Shown here: positions 1 to 12,127 of the stretch, in pieces | How the letters are laid out: every line of letters begins with the position of its first letter | Numbering within the stretch: the first letter of the stretch is position 1 | Assembly (NCBI GenBank): GCA_025506515.1 | Contig: CM046453.1 | Span: 33,967,190 to 34,031,189 of the forward strand | Origin: Flaveria trinervia | Taxonomy: Eukaryota > Streptophyta > Magnoliopsida > Asterales > Asteraceae | Direction: 5' to 3' | Length of the DNA: 64,000 nt | Notes under the pieces: generated by a model | Seen by the model: the letters and a program-made list of their open reading frames with translations, nothing else | Told to the model about the DNA's origin: nothing | Databases searched by the model: none | Made by a program: the position numbers and the translations under genes

Positions 1-19
1 TGGAAATAAGCCATACTTT

Positions 20-593
20 TGTTGGGTTTGTTGGATCATATCAAAGTAGTTTAACCATTTTTAAACTATGAAAATGCAGTGGATAAATACCTTAACATTA
101 TCATTAGTAATCTGAAAAATTAAGGCATATAATATATCATCAACAAACCCAAGAACATAGGATCATTTATATGTGTTTGAACTAGCTATCAACTACAAAT
201 AACAACCATAATATGATATACAAACTACCTTTTGTATGCTGCTGAACACGTGATGAAGGAGGAAGAATATGAGGTTCTTCAATGACCAAGACACCAAGGA
301 GAGGTGTCCTCAAGCATCCATACCCACAAGCATCAAGCAAAGACCACTCTTGCTAGGATTTATGCACCAAAATCGGATCAAGAAAGCTGGTGGAGCGTTG
401 TTCCAGCCGTGAACAATCAAGAAGGATGCTGGACCCTTTTCAGCCTTGAACTCTTTCTTCCATAAGAAGAGTTGATGTTCTTGTGATCCTTTTGCATATG
501 AGAGAGAGAGAGAGGTGGATGGAGTGTGTGTGTGTGTGTTCAAGGTGTTTCTTTTTGTTCAAAACCATAAAAGAAAACCAAAGGGGATAACCT
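20..593 (-). repeat. Truncated copia LTR, related to the element E LTR
   Basis: The stretch begins with TGTTGGG, the plus-strand view of an LTR end. It runs parallel to 40264-40850: both have a gtggata/gcggata segment, then aataatctgaaa-like sequence, an 'atcata...tatgtg' block and an 'aacaaccata' block in the same order. It is cut at 593 by the start of copia B. It contains (AG)n at 501-514 and (GT)n at about 524-539. The first 19 bases of the window show nothing recognisable. The open frames here are not supported as genes. Confidence 0.6.
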
Positions 594-1350
594 TGTAGAA
601 ATTAATGAAGAGGCTGATGCAACCTAAACATCTTTTGTCTTTCCTGCATGCTACACAAGTGCATTGAAGTAGAATGCTTCAGAAGTTTCACATGTGCAAC
701 AGAAATACTCTAAGTGTGAAATCTTCGAAGCCAAGACCAACATTTTCCGAAGCCAAAGATGAAGTCTTCCGAAGCCTCAGAGACAAAGTCTTCCGAAGCT
801 TCAAGTTCATGAAGACAGATTTCTTCCAAATACTTTTAGTAACATGCTTTATCAGACTGCAAGTCACCAACTAACATGGTTTGGTGAAAAGGTCAATGCT
901 TTTGGTAACTGTACATTGAGGTCATGAGTCTGTAACTTTCTACTCTATGTACTTTATCCTTTTGTAATAGATAAGGATGTGAGCTATGTCATGTCATAGT
1001 CACAAGTCAAAAGGCAATCTGCCTTTCGACTCTACAATTGATTTTTTGTGTGTCTAGTCAATTGTATCCAGCTGGCTTTCAAAGTATAGTCGGTTCTAGG
1101 ATGTTGTATAAGTATCTAATGTTCTTGTATCTTTCGAATATGATTTTGTAACACTTGTAATAGAACATAGAGAAGGCAATATATTGCATTCTTGAAAACC
1201 AAATACTTGTGTTCTTTGTGTTCTATCTCTTATATTACTTGTGTTCTTAGTGTCACTACTTGGTTAATCTAGTTTACTGTTTGATCTAAGTTTAGTTTAT
1301 CTCCTCTTTGTGTTGTTGTGTTGTAACTTATACGGTTCAATGATCCTGCA
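594..1350 (+). repeat. Copia B 5' LTR
   Basis: TG...CA termini. It aligns along its length with 12128-12925, with dozens of mismatches and a roughly 41-base segment present only in the 3' copy (about 12388-12430). CTTC-n-GAAG words occur at 766-774 and 790-798, with near-copies around 723, 746 and 808. A candidate TATA box (TATAAGTA) is at 1107-1114. Confidence 0.88.
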
Positions 1351-1352
1351 TT

Positions 1353-1364
1353 TGGTATCAGAGC
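1353..1364 (+). other. Copia B primer binding site
   Basis: TGGTATCAGAGC, complementary to the 3' end of initiator tRNA-Met, lies two bases after the LTR end. This is the usual minus-strand primer site of plant copia and Tekay-type gypsy elements. Confidence 0.92.
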
Positions 1365-1457
1365 ATTCCAGGCTCTTGATATAAGATCCCACCATCTTAA
1401 GATCCCTCACACACATAAATACTAAACTTTTCAAATGGCAGCCATTTCCAAACTGAT

Positions 1458-3973
1458 ATGGAAACTGGAACCATGAACAAGTCCGCACTAATCACTCTTG
1501 ATGAGTTTGACACTTGGTGTTTAAGAATGGAAGGTTTCATCAGGTCTCTTGATTCAAGAATATGGGAGTCTATTGAAAATGGACCTTTCATACCCAGCAC
1601 ACCTTCTTCTACTGGTGCTGGTAGATCCCCAAAGATGTGGCTAACTACTCTGATGAAGATAGGAAGAGAGTAGAGATAGATAGAAAAAGCCATGACAACT
1701 CTTCAAACTACGCTTCCAAACTCCGTGTACAGAGGTTTCAAGAAGTGCAAAACAGCCAAGCAGCTGTGGGATGCACTGAAACTGATGTATGTGGGTTCTT
1801 CTGAAGCCAAGGAGAACAAGAATGATCTCCTGAAGAAGCAGTTTGAAAACTTCACCTTCAAAACAGGTGAGACCATGACTCAACAGTACTTCAGGTATCT
1901 TGAGATTGTGGATACCCTTGTGGATGGAGGAGTTTCTCTTGAAAACAGAGACATTGTAAGGAAGTTCATGTCCTCACTTCATAGGCAATGGACACACTAC
2001 TGTGTGGTGATCAAGAGAACTGAAAATCTCAAAACTCTTACTCTGACAAAGTTATATGGGATTCTAAGTGGCTACCAGATGGAGATGAACATGTAAGGTT
2101 CTTCTGGAAACCCCAGCAATCAGATGTGCTCAGCCCTACATGTGGTTGAAAGGGATAGTATAGAACCCAAACATCATCTCTATGCTACCCTAACAACTCA
2201 CCAAAGGATCCTTTTATCACCTTCCCAGAGACACCAAAGGAGAACTACACTCAAGGAAGCCCATTCCAAGAGACAAGCTCTTCTCAAGCTTTTGTGTCTT
2301 TTGATGAAAGCTGTGGCAACTCTCTTTTCACTCGTGAAGACCTAGATTGTATCCATCCAGATGATCTGGAATATATGGAAATAGTCCAGCAGATGGCTCT
2401 TCTCACTCATAGAGCCACGAAGTTTTCCAAAAGGACTGGAAGGAAGTTTCCAAGCAATGCAACCAGTGGAAAGTTTAGACTGGACAAAGGCAAAGTCAAG
2501 TGTTACAACTGTAATTTGATGGGCCACTTTGCCTGAGAGTGTAAGGCGCCTAGAACAAATGGTGGCCAAACACAATCCAGACCAAACTACACTAACAAAG
2601 CTCTCCATAATGAGAAGTCAAAGCAGCAAGCTGCTGTTGTTGTTGAAGAAGGAGGCTTTGACTGGAGCTTTCAGGTGGAACATGCTTCTCTAAACCAAGC
2701 ACTGATGGCAGATCATGATGAAGCCAAGGTATTAGAACATCTCTGTACTCCTAAATGCATTGCTAAAGTTAACAGGTACAGGTCCTATAACTTGGAACTG
2801 AGATCTGATGTTAAGTCCTTAAACATTTTAAAATCTGATTTTAGAAAGTCTGAAAATGATTATGCTAAAAATAGAGGACTTAGGGAAAACCATTTCAATT
2901 CTAAAACATGAACACATAGATTTTAGGACTCAAATTAAAGATCTCATAACGAAGTTAACTGAGTGCCAGGCTGAGCTTGTGATCAGCAAAACCAGGGCAG
3001 AAAGAGTGTTCTTGAAGAAGAGACCTTCAAGAACATGATATCCTCATGCCTACACAACAAAGTATGCTATCAAAACAGGCAGGGACTGGGATCAAATGAG
3101 ATAGCTCCTCCACACACAATCTTGTTAGTAAGATCTCCTAGGTGTGGAACTTGTGAAGATGAGCTTCCTCTCATAGATCCTATGAGTGAGGAGAATGAAG
3201 AAGAGATAGTGAGGAATCCCTCTATAAAGGGTGAATAGGAGGATTTCAAGAAGGGCCACTATCCTTCTGAGGAGAAAGTGAAGACTGTGATGACCAAGTC
3301 CATGAGAAAGAACTTGATCAGAAAGAGCAAAAGAAAGGCAAGGAAGGCTAAAGAGATCAAGGCTACTTTTGACACTAAGCAGAAACAAGTTTTTATTTCT
3401 GCAGGGTTTAAAGTGGTAGGGACTGAAGACATCAACCAAAAATCCTCTGCTAAGAGTTCTGGTTCTTGTTCAACTCATCTCAGTAGCAAGAAGAAGACTG
3501 ATCTGCTGTGTACCACTGCTGCAAAGCCTAGACCATCAAACTCCAAGCACAGTCCTCAACCCAAGAGGACTGTCTCAGCATCTGCAAAGATGAAGGTGGA
3601 GAAGGGAAGTGACCAAAGGCAGTCTTACTCTCAAGAAAATGCTCTTGTGAAGAAGAAGATGAACTGTGTTATGTGTGACAGTACCACTCACATTGCCAAG
3701 GATTGTCCCTTCAATCCTAAAGGTACTGTCCATATGGCCAAAACAAAGGCTTCAAAGAGGTCTAACAAGATTCAAGCTTCGGAAGGAAAATCAGTTTCCT
3801 TCGGAAGTTCCAAATCTAACAAGAAGGGAAGTGGAAAATTCTCTTCGAAAGAATATTTGGTCTCGGAAGAAAGGAGTTCTTCCGAAGCACTGAAGTCTGA
3901 TGCAGTGTCTGCCAATCGTCCGAAGGTTCAGTCATCAAATCTTCTAATGTTCATAAAGCTTCTAAAGTTTTGA
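1458..3973 (+). pseudogene. gag: Copia B gag (degenerate, two zinc knuckles)
   Basis: Gag forms the virus-like particle and binds the RNA. The N-terminal part (1458-2096) is typical copia Gag (LRMEGFIRSLDSRIWESI, KQLWDALKLMYVG, FENFTFKTGETMTQQYFR). It is broken by two close in-frame stops near 1671-1680. After a frame change, 2294-2911 continues with knuckle 1 (CYNCNLMGHFA then a stop in place of the residue before EC, about 2500-2543). A Lys-rich, coiled-coil-prone middle follows. Knuckle 2 (CVMCDSTTHIAKDC) is at about 3664-3705. The C-terminal Ser/Lys-rich part (3760-3910) is encoded across three copies of the element's palindromic word. Several frameshifts and stops make it non-functional. 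The methionine at 1458 is the most plausible start because the ATG at 1435 leads into stops within about 13 codons. Confidence 0.82.
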
Positions 3974-4169
3974 AGGTCAAGTCCAAGACTTCAAAGGTGG
4001 TGTGGACGTCTAAGAAAGACCAAGCTTCTAAGAAAGATCCTCTTAGTACAACCATAGGATCTATTACTGTTAAATTACCTTCTGCAAATGTGCCCAAGAC
4101 AAGCAAGGCTTGGGTTTCCAGATGTAACTAATCATTCTCTATCGTGCAGGGATAGCTGAAGATAAACAA

Positions 4170-7100
4170 AAATGTCTAGATTATAGACAGTGGCTGCTCC
4201 AGACACATGACTGGTAATAGGTCACTACTCCAAAACTTTGAAAGGATTGATGGAGGACCTGTTGCTTTTGGAGGAGATGAAGGTGGTTACATTTCTGGTA
4301 GGGGCAAGGTCACAAATGGTAAGCTCGGCATAGAAAAGGTAAACTTTGTAAAGGAGCTTGGATACAATCTTCTGAGCGTATCTCAATTTTGTTATCAGAG
4401 TCATAACATCCTCTTTACTGAGCATGAGTGCATTGTTCTTAAGCCTGGCATGTTCATTCCTCATGAGTAGATCCTGCTTAGAGCCCCTAAGAAAGGAAAC
4501 ATGTACAAGATGGATTTGCAAGAAACCTCTCCCTCTGGAGAAGTTTCATGCTTTCTGTCTAAAGCCAATAGTGATGAGTCTTTCCTATGGCATAAAAGAA
4601 TGTGCCATGTAAACTTTAGGAACATGAATAAACTAATTAAGTATGATTTGGTAACTGGAATGCCAAAGAAAGAGTTTACAAGTGATGACCATTGTGTTGC
4701 ATGCCTGAAAGGGAAGCAACATAAGGTATCACACAAGCCTAAGGAAAAGAACTCCATCACTACACCCCTACACTTGTTACATATGGATCTCTTTGGCCCC
4801 ACCGGTGTAATGAGTTTAGGAAGGACCTTATACTGTCTAGTGATCACAGATGACTTTACAAGATTCACTTGGGGTTTCTTCCTTAGAACTAAGGATGAGA
4901 CTCCTGAGATTCTGAAGAATTTCATCTTGAAGATTGAGAATCAATTTGATCACAAGGTCAAGATCAGAAGATGTGATCAAGGAACCGAATTTAAGAACCA
5001 TATCCTTGATACATTCTGTGATGAAAGGGTATTACAAGACAATTTAGTGCTTCGAGGACTCCTCAGCAAAATGGTGTTGCTGAGAGGAGAAACAAAACAC
5101 TGATTGAAGTTGCAAGAACCATGCTATCTGACTCTAAACTGCCATCACCTTCTGGGCAGAGGCAGTCAACACTGCCTGCTATGTGCAGAACAGAGTTTTA
5201 GTAGTTAAGACTCATGGCAAACTCCTTATGAACTTTGGCACAAGAGGAGACCTTTCATTGGTTTTCACAGGTCATTTGGATGTCCTTGCACCATCTTGAA
5301 TACCAAAGATCAAATTGCCAAGTTTGTTGAGAAATCAGTTGATGGATACTTTATTGGATACTCTTCCCAAGCTAAGGCTTATAGAGTGTACAATCTCAAA
5401 ACTGAATTGGAGGAGTCAGCCAATGTGACTTTCAATGAACACACACCTTGTGTTGCGGGTTCTGGTCCGGATTGGTTGTTTGATCTTGATTGGTTACCAA
5501 CTTGTTTAACAAATCTTGTGAGAATGTTTCAGGATCTGCAGAAAATTTAAATACAGATGATCCTCATCCAAGATTTGAGCTTGGAAGATATTCAAGACAC
5601 ATATCTTCAGCTCCAGTTGGAACCACTTCTGCAAATGAGGTTTCTCTCAGCCCAACAATGACAAATTCAGCTGATACATCTGGTATGCCTTCAAATTCTA
5701 GCTCAGAGGCTCTACACCACATAAGAACACCTCAACTATGGAAGATAACAATGGTGATGGTGACGGTGACAGTGACCAAGAATTTCTTGATGCAACTAAC
5801 CACACCATAGATGAGAACATCAATGATGTCACACACTGCTTGGATCAAGTTTCACTTGAAAAGTTTGCTGATATGGTAGGAGAAACATCTATACCAGATC
5901 TAATTTTTCAAATTTAGATCTCTCTCAACAACTTGATGTGATCCCTCAGCTTAGGATCCACAAGTCTCACCCTACCACAAACATCATTGGAGATGTTGTC
6001 TCAGGGGTAAAGACAAGAGGAAAACCCATGAAGCAAATGTTTGTCTTCACTCTTGTTTTCTATTCCAGATAGAGCCAAAGAAAGTTGATGAAGCTCTAAA
6101 GAATGGAAGTTGGGTTGAAGCCATGCAACAAGAGCTGCTTCAATTCAAAAGGCAGAAAGTTCGGAACCTTTGTCCTCTTCCTTCTGGGAAGACTACCATT
6201 GGAACCAAATGGGTGTTTAGGAACAAGAAAGATGATACATGCATCATCATCAAGAACAAAGCTAGACTGGTTGTTCAAGGATACACACAAGAAGAAGGGA
6301 TTGACTACACTGATGTCTTTGCTCTAGTGGCAAGATTAGAAGCTGTTAGGATATTCCTTGCATTTGCTGCATCCAAGAACTTCAAGGTCTTTCAACTTGA
6401 TGTGAAGTGTGTCGTTTTGTATGGAGTGATAGATGAAGAGCTTTATGTCAAACAGCCACCTGGTTTTGTAGATCCTGATCATGTATGCAAGTTGACAAAG
6501 CTCTCTATGGGACACTGTCTGAGTATCTCCGTAAACATGGATACAGGAGGGGTACTATAGATGGAACTCTCTTTATCAAAGGACAAGGGAAATACATATT
6601 GCTAGTTCCAGTATATGTGGATGACATCATCTTTGGTTCAACTAATCCAAAGCTCTGCAAAGATTTGAGAAGCTGATGAAGGATAGATTTGAAATGAGTG
6701 CCATGGGGGAACTCAATTTCTTTCTGGGAATTTAAGTGAAGCAAGTTGAAGATGGCATCTTCATAAGTCAGTCAAAGTATATTCAGGACATACTCAAGAG
6801 ATTCAACATGACTGACTATAAGATTGCTAACACCCATAGCCAGAAACCACTCTCTTGGTCCTGATATAGAAGGGGAGTGTGTAGATGAGCATTTACATAG
6901 GCTATGATTGGGTCTCTTATGTATCTTACTGCTAGCAGGCCTGATATCATGTTTGTTACATGTATTTGTGCAAGATATCAAGCCAACCCTAAGATGTCTC
7001 ACCTTATCACTGTCAAGAGGATTCTAAGATACCTCAAGGATGCATCAACACTTGGCCTATGGTATCCCAAGAATTCTAACTTAATATGTATGACTATACA

Positions 7101-7553
7101 GATAGTGATTATGGTGGTTGCAACATGACTGCAAAGTCTACATCAGGGGGATGTCAATTTCTTGGTGGAAGGGTTGTCTCATGGTAATGTAAGAAACAAT
7201 CCTGTGTCTCCGCATCAACTGCTGAAGCTGAATACATTGCTGCTGCAAGCTGCTGTGCTCAAGTACTTTGGATTCAAAATCAGATGTTGGACTATGGGTT
7301 AAATTTCAAGGAGACTCCCATTCACATAGACAACAACAGTGCTATCTCAATCACAGAGAACCCTATGCAGCACTCAAGGACAAAGCACATCAATATCAGG
7401 TATCATTTAATAAGAGATAACTATGAAAAGGGATTAATTAAACTAGTCAAGGTTCACACAGATGAACAATATGCTGATCTGTTTACAAAGGCTTTTGATG
7501 AACAGAGATTTAAATATCTTATATCAGCTATTGGGATGATAAACCTTGAGTAA
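4170..7553 (+). pseudogene. pol: Copia B pol (protease, integrase, RT, RNase H)
   Basis: Domains in order: aspartic protease with IIDSGCSRHMTG (about 4180-4215); pre-integrase with an HKRMCH / CVACLKGKQ zinc finger (4590-4720); integrase core with Asp in HMDLFGP (about 4780), Asp in RRCDQGTEFKN (about 4975) and Glu in NGVAERRN (about 5072-5095, reached after a frameshift); linker; RT with KARLVVQGYTQEEGIDY (about 6257-6306), FQLDVK (about 6390) and YVDD (about 6617-6628); RNase H with DSDYGG, STAEAEYIAAASCC, HSRTKHINIRYH and a C-terminus ending in INLE (stop 7553). The segment that usually reads ALYGLHQAPRAWY is deleted near 6505-6515. Multiple frameshifts and stops are present. In copia elements pol is made as a gag-pol polyprotein. 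Confidence 0.9.
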
Positions 7554-7689
7554 GCTTTTCTTAAAACTAATTCTTATTATTTCTTAAAATATGTGTGTCC
7601 TAGGTTGTCTAGTTCATCACTTTCATAAGCTCATGTTTTCTTTGGATGAAAATTTCTTTTTGAAGACTTTCCTTGGATTTTTTAAAATT

Positions 7690-8035
7690 CTGATACTTGG
7701 GAAGTTTTGTTTTTAACTTCGGAAGTAAATCATGCCTTCAAATTAAATAACTGTCTAAAAAGTTTACCTTCGGAAGAGTTTTCAAATTTATCTTCTGAAA
7801 CTTAAATATTTGTCTCAGACACTTACTAAATTTAAAGGACCATTTACTTCCGAAGCAAAATTAACTCTCGGAAGCTTTGTCTGTTTACACACAAAGCACT
7901 CAAGCTTTAATTTTTCTTCCGAAGCAAAATTTTCAAATCTCTCAGGAAATTCTTCCAAAGTCATTTTAGCTTTGGAAGCTTTTTATTTAAAACTTCCGAA
8001 TATAATTAACCTTCGGAAGCTTTTTGACTTCCAAG
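7690..8035 (+). promoter_or_regulatory. Array of CTTC-n-GAAG palindromic words upstream of ORF3 (copia B)
   Basis: Perfect CTTC[C/G]GAAG copies are at 7717-7725, 7768-7776, 7847-7855, 7916-7924 and 8011-8019. Many one-base variants lie between them (for example near 7793, 7868, 7948, 7973 and 8030). The same word occurs in both LTRs. The array sits about 110 bases before a TATA-like box. The rest of the spacer (7554-7690) is T-rich and shows nothing recognisable. Confidence 0.75.
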
Positions 8036-8129
8036 AAAACTACTTTTTGAGCAAAAAGTAAACTAATTTTTCAGAGGTGGGACCGCATCCGGATTTCAAA
8101 GTTTATCCTCTTTCATTAAACTTAATGTG

Positions 8130-8259
8130 AATCTTCTCTCCATATAAACCCAACGGTTTCCCCCTCTTTCTATCATCTGTTCTTCCTCCAAACCTAAAAA
8201 CCCAAATTTCTCTCTGAAATTTCTTCTTTCTTCTTCCTTCGTCCTTAAGCTACTTCAAA
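8130..8259 (+). promoter_or_regulatory. Putative ORF3 promoter and leader (copia B)
   Basis: CATATAAACCC (TATAAAC at 8143-8149) is followed by a pyrimidine-rich leader (TTTCTTCTTTC and similar) running up to the ATG at 8260. This looks like a plant core promoter with a CT-rich 5' UTR. It suggests that ORF3 can be transcribed separately from the LTR transcript. No RNA evidence is available here. Confidence 0.45.
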
Positions 8260-11200
8260 ATGGCCAACCTTGCTCACAGAAATGATCCCAACTTTACCAT
8301 GCAGCTACACAGACAACAAAATCAAGTTGCTTTGTTATGCTCTGAGAAAGATCCTCATTTCTCAAAGGTTTGTCGTTTCTTGTCTCTGTCGAACTACTTC
8401 ACCTCCCTCACCATTGATCCTCCAGTCTATAAGGATCAGTTGCTTGAATTCTGGAAGACCTGCCAAGAGGTCATTATGGATGGGGAGAAGGCACTGTCTG
8501 CCACAGTGCAGGGGAGAACAATCTTCATCACTCCGGCCATCATCAACCGACATCTTCAGCTGGATGGTGAAGGAGGTGAGGTGTTCTTCCCAAAGGAAGA
8601 TGTTAATCATTCCTTTGAGCAGATGGGGTATGAGGGAGGTTTCTCTGTAAAGACCCTCAGGAAAGGGAAGGTCTTATCCCAATGGAGATTCCTGCTCCAT
8701 GTGGTCATCCACAGCTTATCAAACAAGCATGGTGGATGGGACCAGATTCCTGAAGATCTCTCCTTCATAGTCCATGGAATGGTTCAGGGGTCAAATTCAG
8801 GTACTCTCAGTTTGTTTATACAAATGTGCTTGCTAATTTAGAATTCTTAGAATATTACATGTTTCCTAGATATGTCCAGTACATTCTTAACTGTGAACTG
8901 GGCTCACAGTTAAGGGAAAGAGGTAACATTCTTAAATTGGGACAGATGAAGCCTTCATCTTTAAAATATTGAGAAAGTCCACTGTTGGATTCTCTGGGGT
9001 AGAAATAGCCCTAGTCGCAAAAATGTTAGAGCTCATTACTCAAGGTAACAACCTAGTAGCACAAGCTAGTGTTGAACCCACACCTGCTACTTCCCAACCA
9101 CCCACACAGCCTCAAATCTTCATCACCTACCAAAGAAAATACAAACGAATCCCTGCTCAGACTATTCAGTCTATGGAGATCCCCATACACTAACCCATAC
9201 AGGAAGAAGTGGACACTAGAGCTCCCATTTCTCCTGAGGAGCAGACCACTCCCATCTCTTCAAGAATCAGTGCTGAGGTTCCTCATGCTCAGCCTGATGA
9301 GCTTATTCGCCCTACTGCCTTAAGCCATCACTCTGAGTCTCAACACTCAAGTGATCAACCTTCAGGGGACAGTTACCATCCCCAGCCTATAGATCTTAAC
9401 CAACCCATTCCCAACCTTGACTTCTATGCTGATGAAGATATAGGTTTTAGTGAGCATAATGAATCTCTCGTCTTTCCCTCTACTCAAAGAGAGATGAGTA
9501 CTACTGAGTCTCCTACATCTATCCCACATCAGTCACCTACAACTGAGGTGGACACTACTGAACCTGTTCAGGATGTCCATATGGAAGAGGCTCTCACTTC
9601 TGAAAGTGACTACATCATTAAGACCTCAACCATCGAACTCAACCCATTAACATCTCAACTGAGACTACTAGTGAGCAGAGGAAATCCAGTAGCGCTAAAC
9701 ATAGAACTGGTCATGAGAGAAAGGACTCTGGTCCAATCTTTTCCACCCCCAGTGATTCTTCTGATGAAGATGAGGGGGATCTAAAATTAAAGGTGCAAAA
9801 ACTGTCTAAAACATGCACTTACCTAGTCTCAAAGGTTAGTCACCTTGAATCTTAGGTGACTACCTTACAAAACAGGATCAATGATCAGCAACTTGAGATT
9901 TCATATCTTAAGGAAAAACTAGCTGGGAGACCCTTAAGGAGAGCTCAACCAGGAACACAAGAACCTGTGGATGTGATTGACCTATCCTCCAACTCACCTA
10001 TGCAAGTGGGTGATGCTACCAAAAAGGGGGAGAAAGTCATTCCAGCTACAGAACCTGGGAGTTCCTCCGAGAGAATGGATATTCAGGACTAACCATCCTC
10101 ACTTGCAACTGTGCATTCTTAGCAACCTCCTCTAGTTCACATTGATGTGGACTACACAGACTCCTTCATACAGAGTTGTTTGAGGATGGGATACCAAGGG
10201 CTATGTCACCTTCATCATCCTTCAATCACATTATTGGGTGGAGGTAGGACAACAACAGGAAAGCCCTCATTATCATTAGAGTTCAAGGACAGCAAGAAGT
10301 CTTTAATTTTTAGAACTTGGACTACTATAAAGGTCTGGATCTAGTCAACATACCACTTGTCAACCCAAGCCAATCAAGACAAGCTGACAGACTGGCTAAA
10401 AGAATCCAAGACATGATCATTGCAGAGTTCAGTCTAAGAAGGAGACTAAGGCAATCAGGCAATGTCATCGGTCAACAGGATGTTGAGGCAGACCCGAAGA
10501 TTAGCTTCATAGGGGAAACCTTGACTCAAGGCCTAGTGACAGAATCTAAGAGCCTTGTCTCATCATCTCCAACTACTGAAGAGATCCATATTCCTTCTGA
10601 GACACCTGCTGGTGAAGGTGCTTCTCAAACTCTCTCTGGCCTGAGCTCAGATGCTACAACGAGCAATGAAGGCCAAAGCTCTCTCCACCCTGAGTCACAA
10701 AGGTTTGAGAGTGACAAAGGGAAAAGAAAGATGACATCTGAGGAGATCGAGGAGGAGGAGAGAGAGAGGAAAAGGAGGCTAAGGGAGAAAGTTCCTCTAC
10801 TAAGTCTCCAATACTCATGGAGTTTGCAATCAGGGCTGCCCCCAGACTAGATACTCAGAATGATGAGTTAAGGCAGTTAGGATCAACTATCTGCAGATTA
10901 GGAACTATGACATAGATAATATCATTTCTCTCCCCTTGGATGAATTGAATGAGCTAGTTGATCTGGAAAGGTTAAGAGAGAAGGAGGAGGTAGAAGATGT
11001 AGAACTCCTAGTACAAATCAAAGAAGAGAGAAGAAGAAAAAGACTGTACAAAGGTATGTCTACCCTCTCACCAGTTCAAGAAAGTCTTGAACAAGAGGAT
11101 GTGGTTCAACAATAACCTCAGGTAGATAAGGAAGAAGACAGAATCAAGATGATTAACTACCTAAGTGCCATGGGCCTTTATCAAGCAGATGCACTTCGTC

Positions 11201-12086
11201 CCTTACCTTATGACTATATTGAGTTTGAGTACTTAAAACAACTCGAGCTTGAGTTAGTCAAGGAAAGAAAGACAACAAAGAAAAAGCTGAGGGAAGAAGC
11301 TGCAAAGTCAAGAGCCATCATCCAAAAGAGCATGAAGAAGTCTGCTCATAGGCAGAGGATGATGAGCTTCTTGAAGCTGTATGGATTCTCCGGAAGGAGA
11401 TTTGGACCCATGTCTCTATCCACTATGGATGAGCATATCAGGGTAATCAAGCAGAAGATTAAGAATGGAGAGCTCACTGACTTACACTCCACTCCAAGTC
11501 AAGCCCCACCTGAAGTGGAGGTTAAGGTTGAACAAACAGACACAACACAACCTGGACCTCCTGCTAATGCTCAGCAAGTTTCATCTTTTGATCCATAGCA
11601 GCGTCAACCTCCATCTCCATCTGAACCTGAGAGAGAGGAAGTCCCAACTGAGAAAGATAGTGAAGATCAATCTGGTGCTGCAGGCCAGTCTTCTCAGTTA
11701 AAATTTGGAAAGAGAAGGAAAAGGATGGCTTGTAAACCAGAGTCTAAGAAGAAGAAGAAGCCTAAATCCCCTTTTGAACCTCAGGATGAATCAGAACAGC
11801 CTGAGAATGTGCAGCCAGAGGAAGCTCAATCACCTCCAACTTCAGTAGCTCCTCTAGCATCAGGAAGACCCATCTTATCTTGTCTTGGACATACAACACA
11901 AATCTAGAAAGGTGGCATGTTAGTAGAGATCAAGGCATTGAAGACATCTATACATGGCAAGATATGATTCAGTTGCCTCTGCATGATCTCTTTGACATGA
12001 GAAGACACTTTGACAGCCTGAAGGATCCTGATCATCTTATGAAGAAAAGAATGGTGATCATCCTAATGAGGACTATTAATATCTGA
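8260..12086 (+). pseudogene. Copia B ORF3, accessory protein of unknown function (degenerate)
   Basis: The first 193 residues (8260-8841) are open. They share landmarks with the ORF3s of C and A3: FLSLSNYFTSL, LLEFW, a TVQGRTIFITPAIINRHLQL segment, QMGYEGG, and QWRFLLHVVIHSLSNKHGGWDQ, with YMFPRYVQYIL reached after a frame change near 8850. Downstream, several frames preserve a Pro/Ser/Glu-rich region (about 9200-9780), a heptad-like coil (about 9850-9925), a Glu/Arg-rich helix (about 10740-10795) and a Lys-rich C-terminal part (11149-11900). I see no signal peptide or membrane span, so an env-like role is not supported. From memory, unnamed proteins of this shape are common in Asteraceae annotations. 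Function is unknown. Confidence 0.65.
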
Positions 12087-12116
12087 AGTTTTCTAAATGT
12101 TTTGGTAGCATCAGCC

Positions 12117-12127
12117 TAGGGGGAGTT
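12117..12127 (+). other. Copia B polypurine tract
   Basis: TAGGGGGAGTT directly precedes the 3' LTR TG at 12128. It primes plus-strand synthesis. Confidence 0.85.

Noticed and set aside
589..593. Target site duplication for copia B
   Set aside because: Left flank aacct and right flank tttct do not match; the right side is a gypsy fragment and has probably been rearranged.
1353..1364. A tRNA-Met gene
   Set aside because: Only the short complement of the tRNA 3' end is present, next to the LTR; no cloverleaf is visible here or at the other primer sites.
8260..8841. ORF3 as an envelope-like (env) gene, as often assumed for Sirevirus extra ORFs
   Set aside because: No signal peptide, transmembrane helix or cleavage-site-like pattern is visible in any of the three copies; the regions are globular, acidic or coiled.
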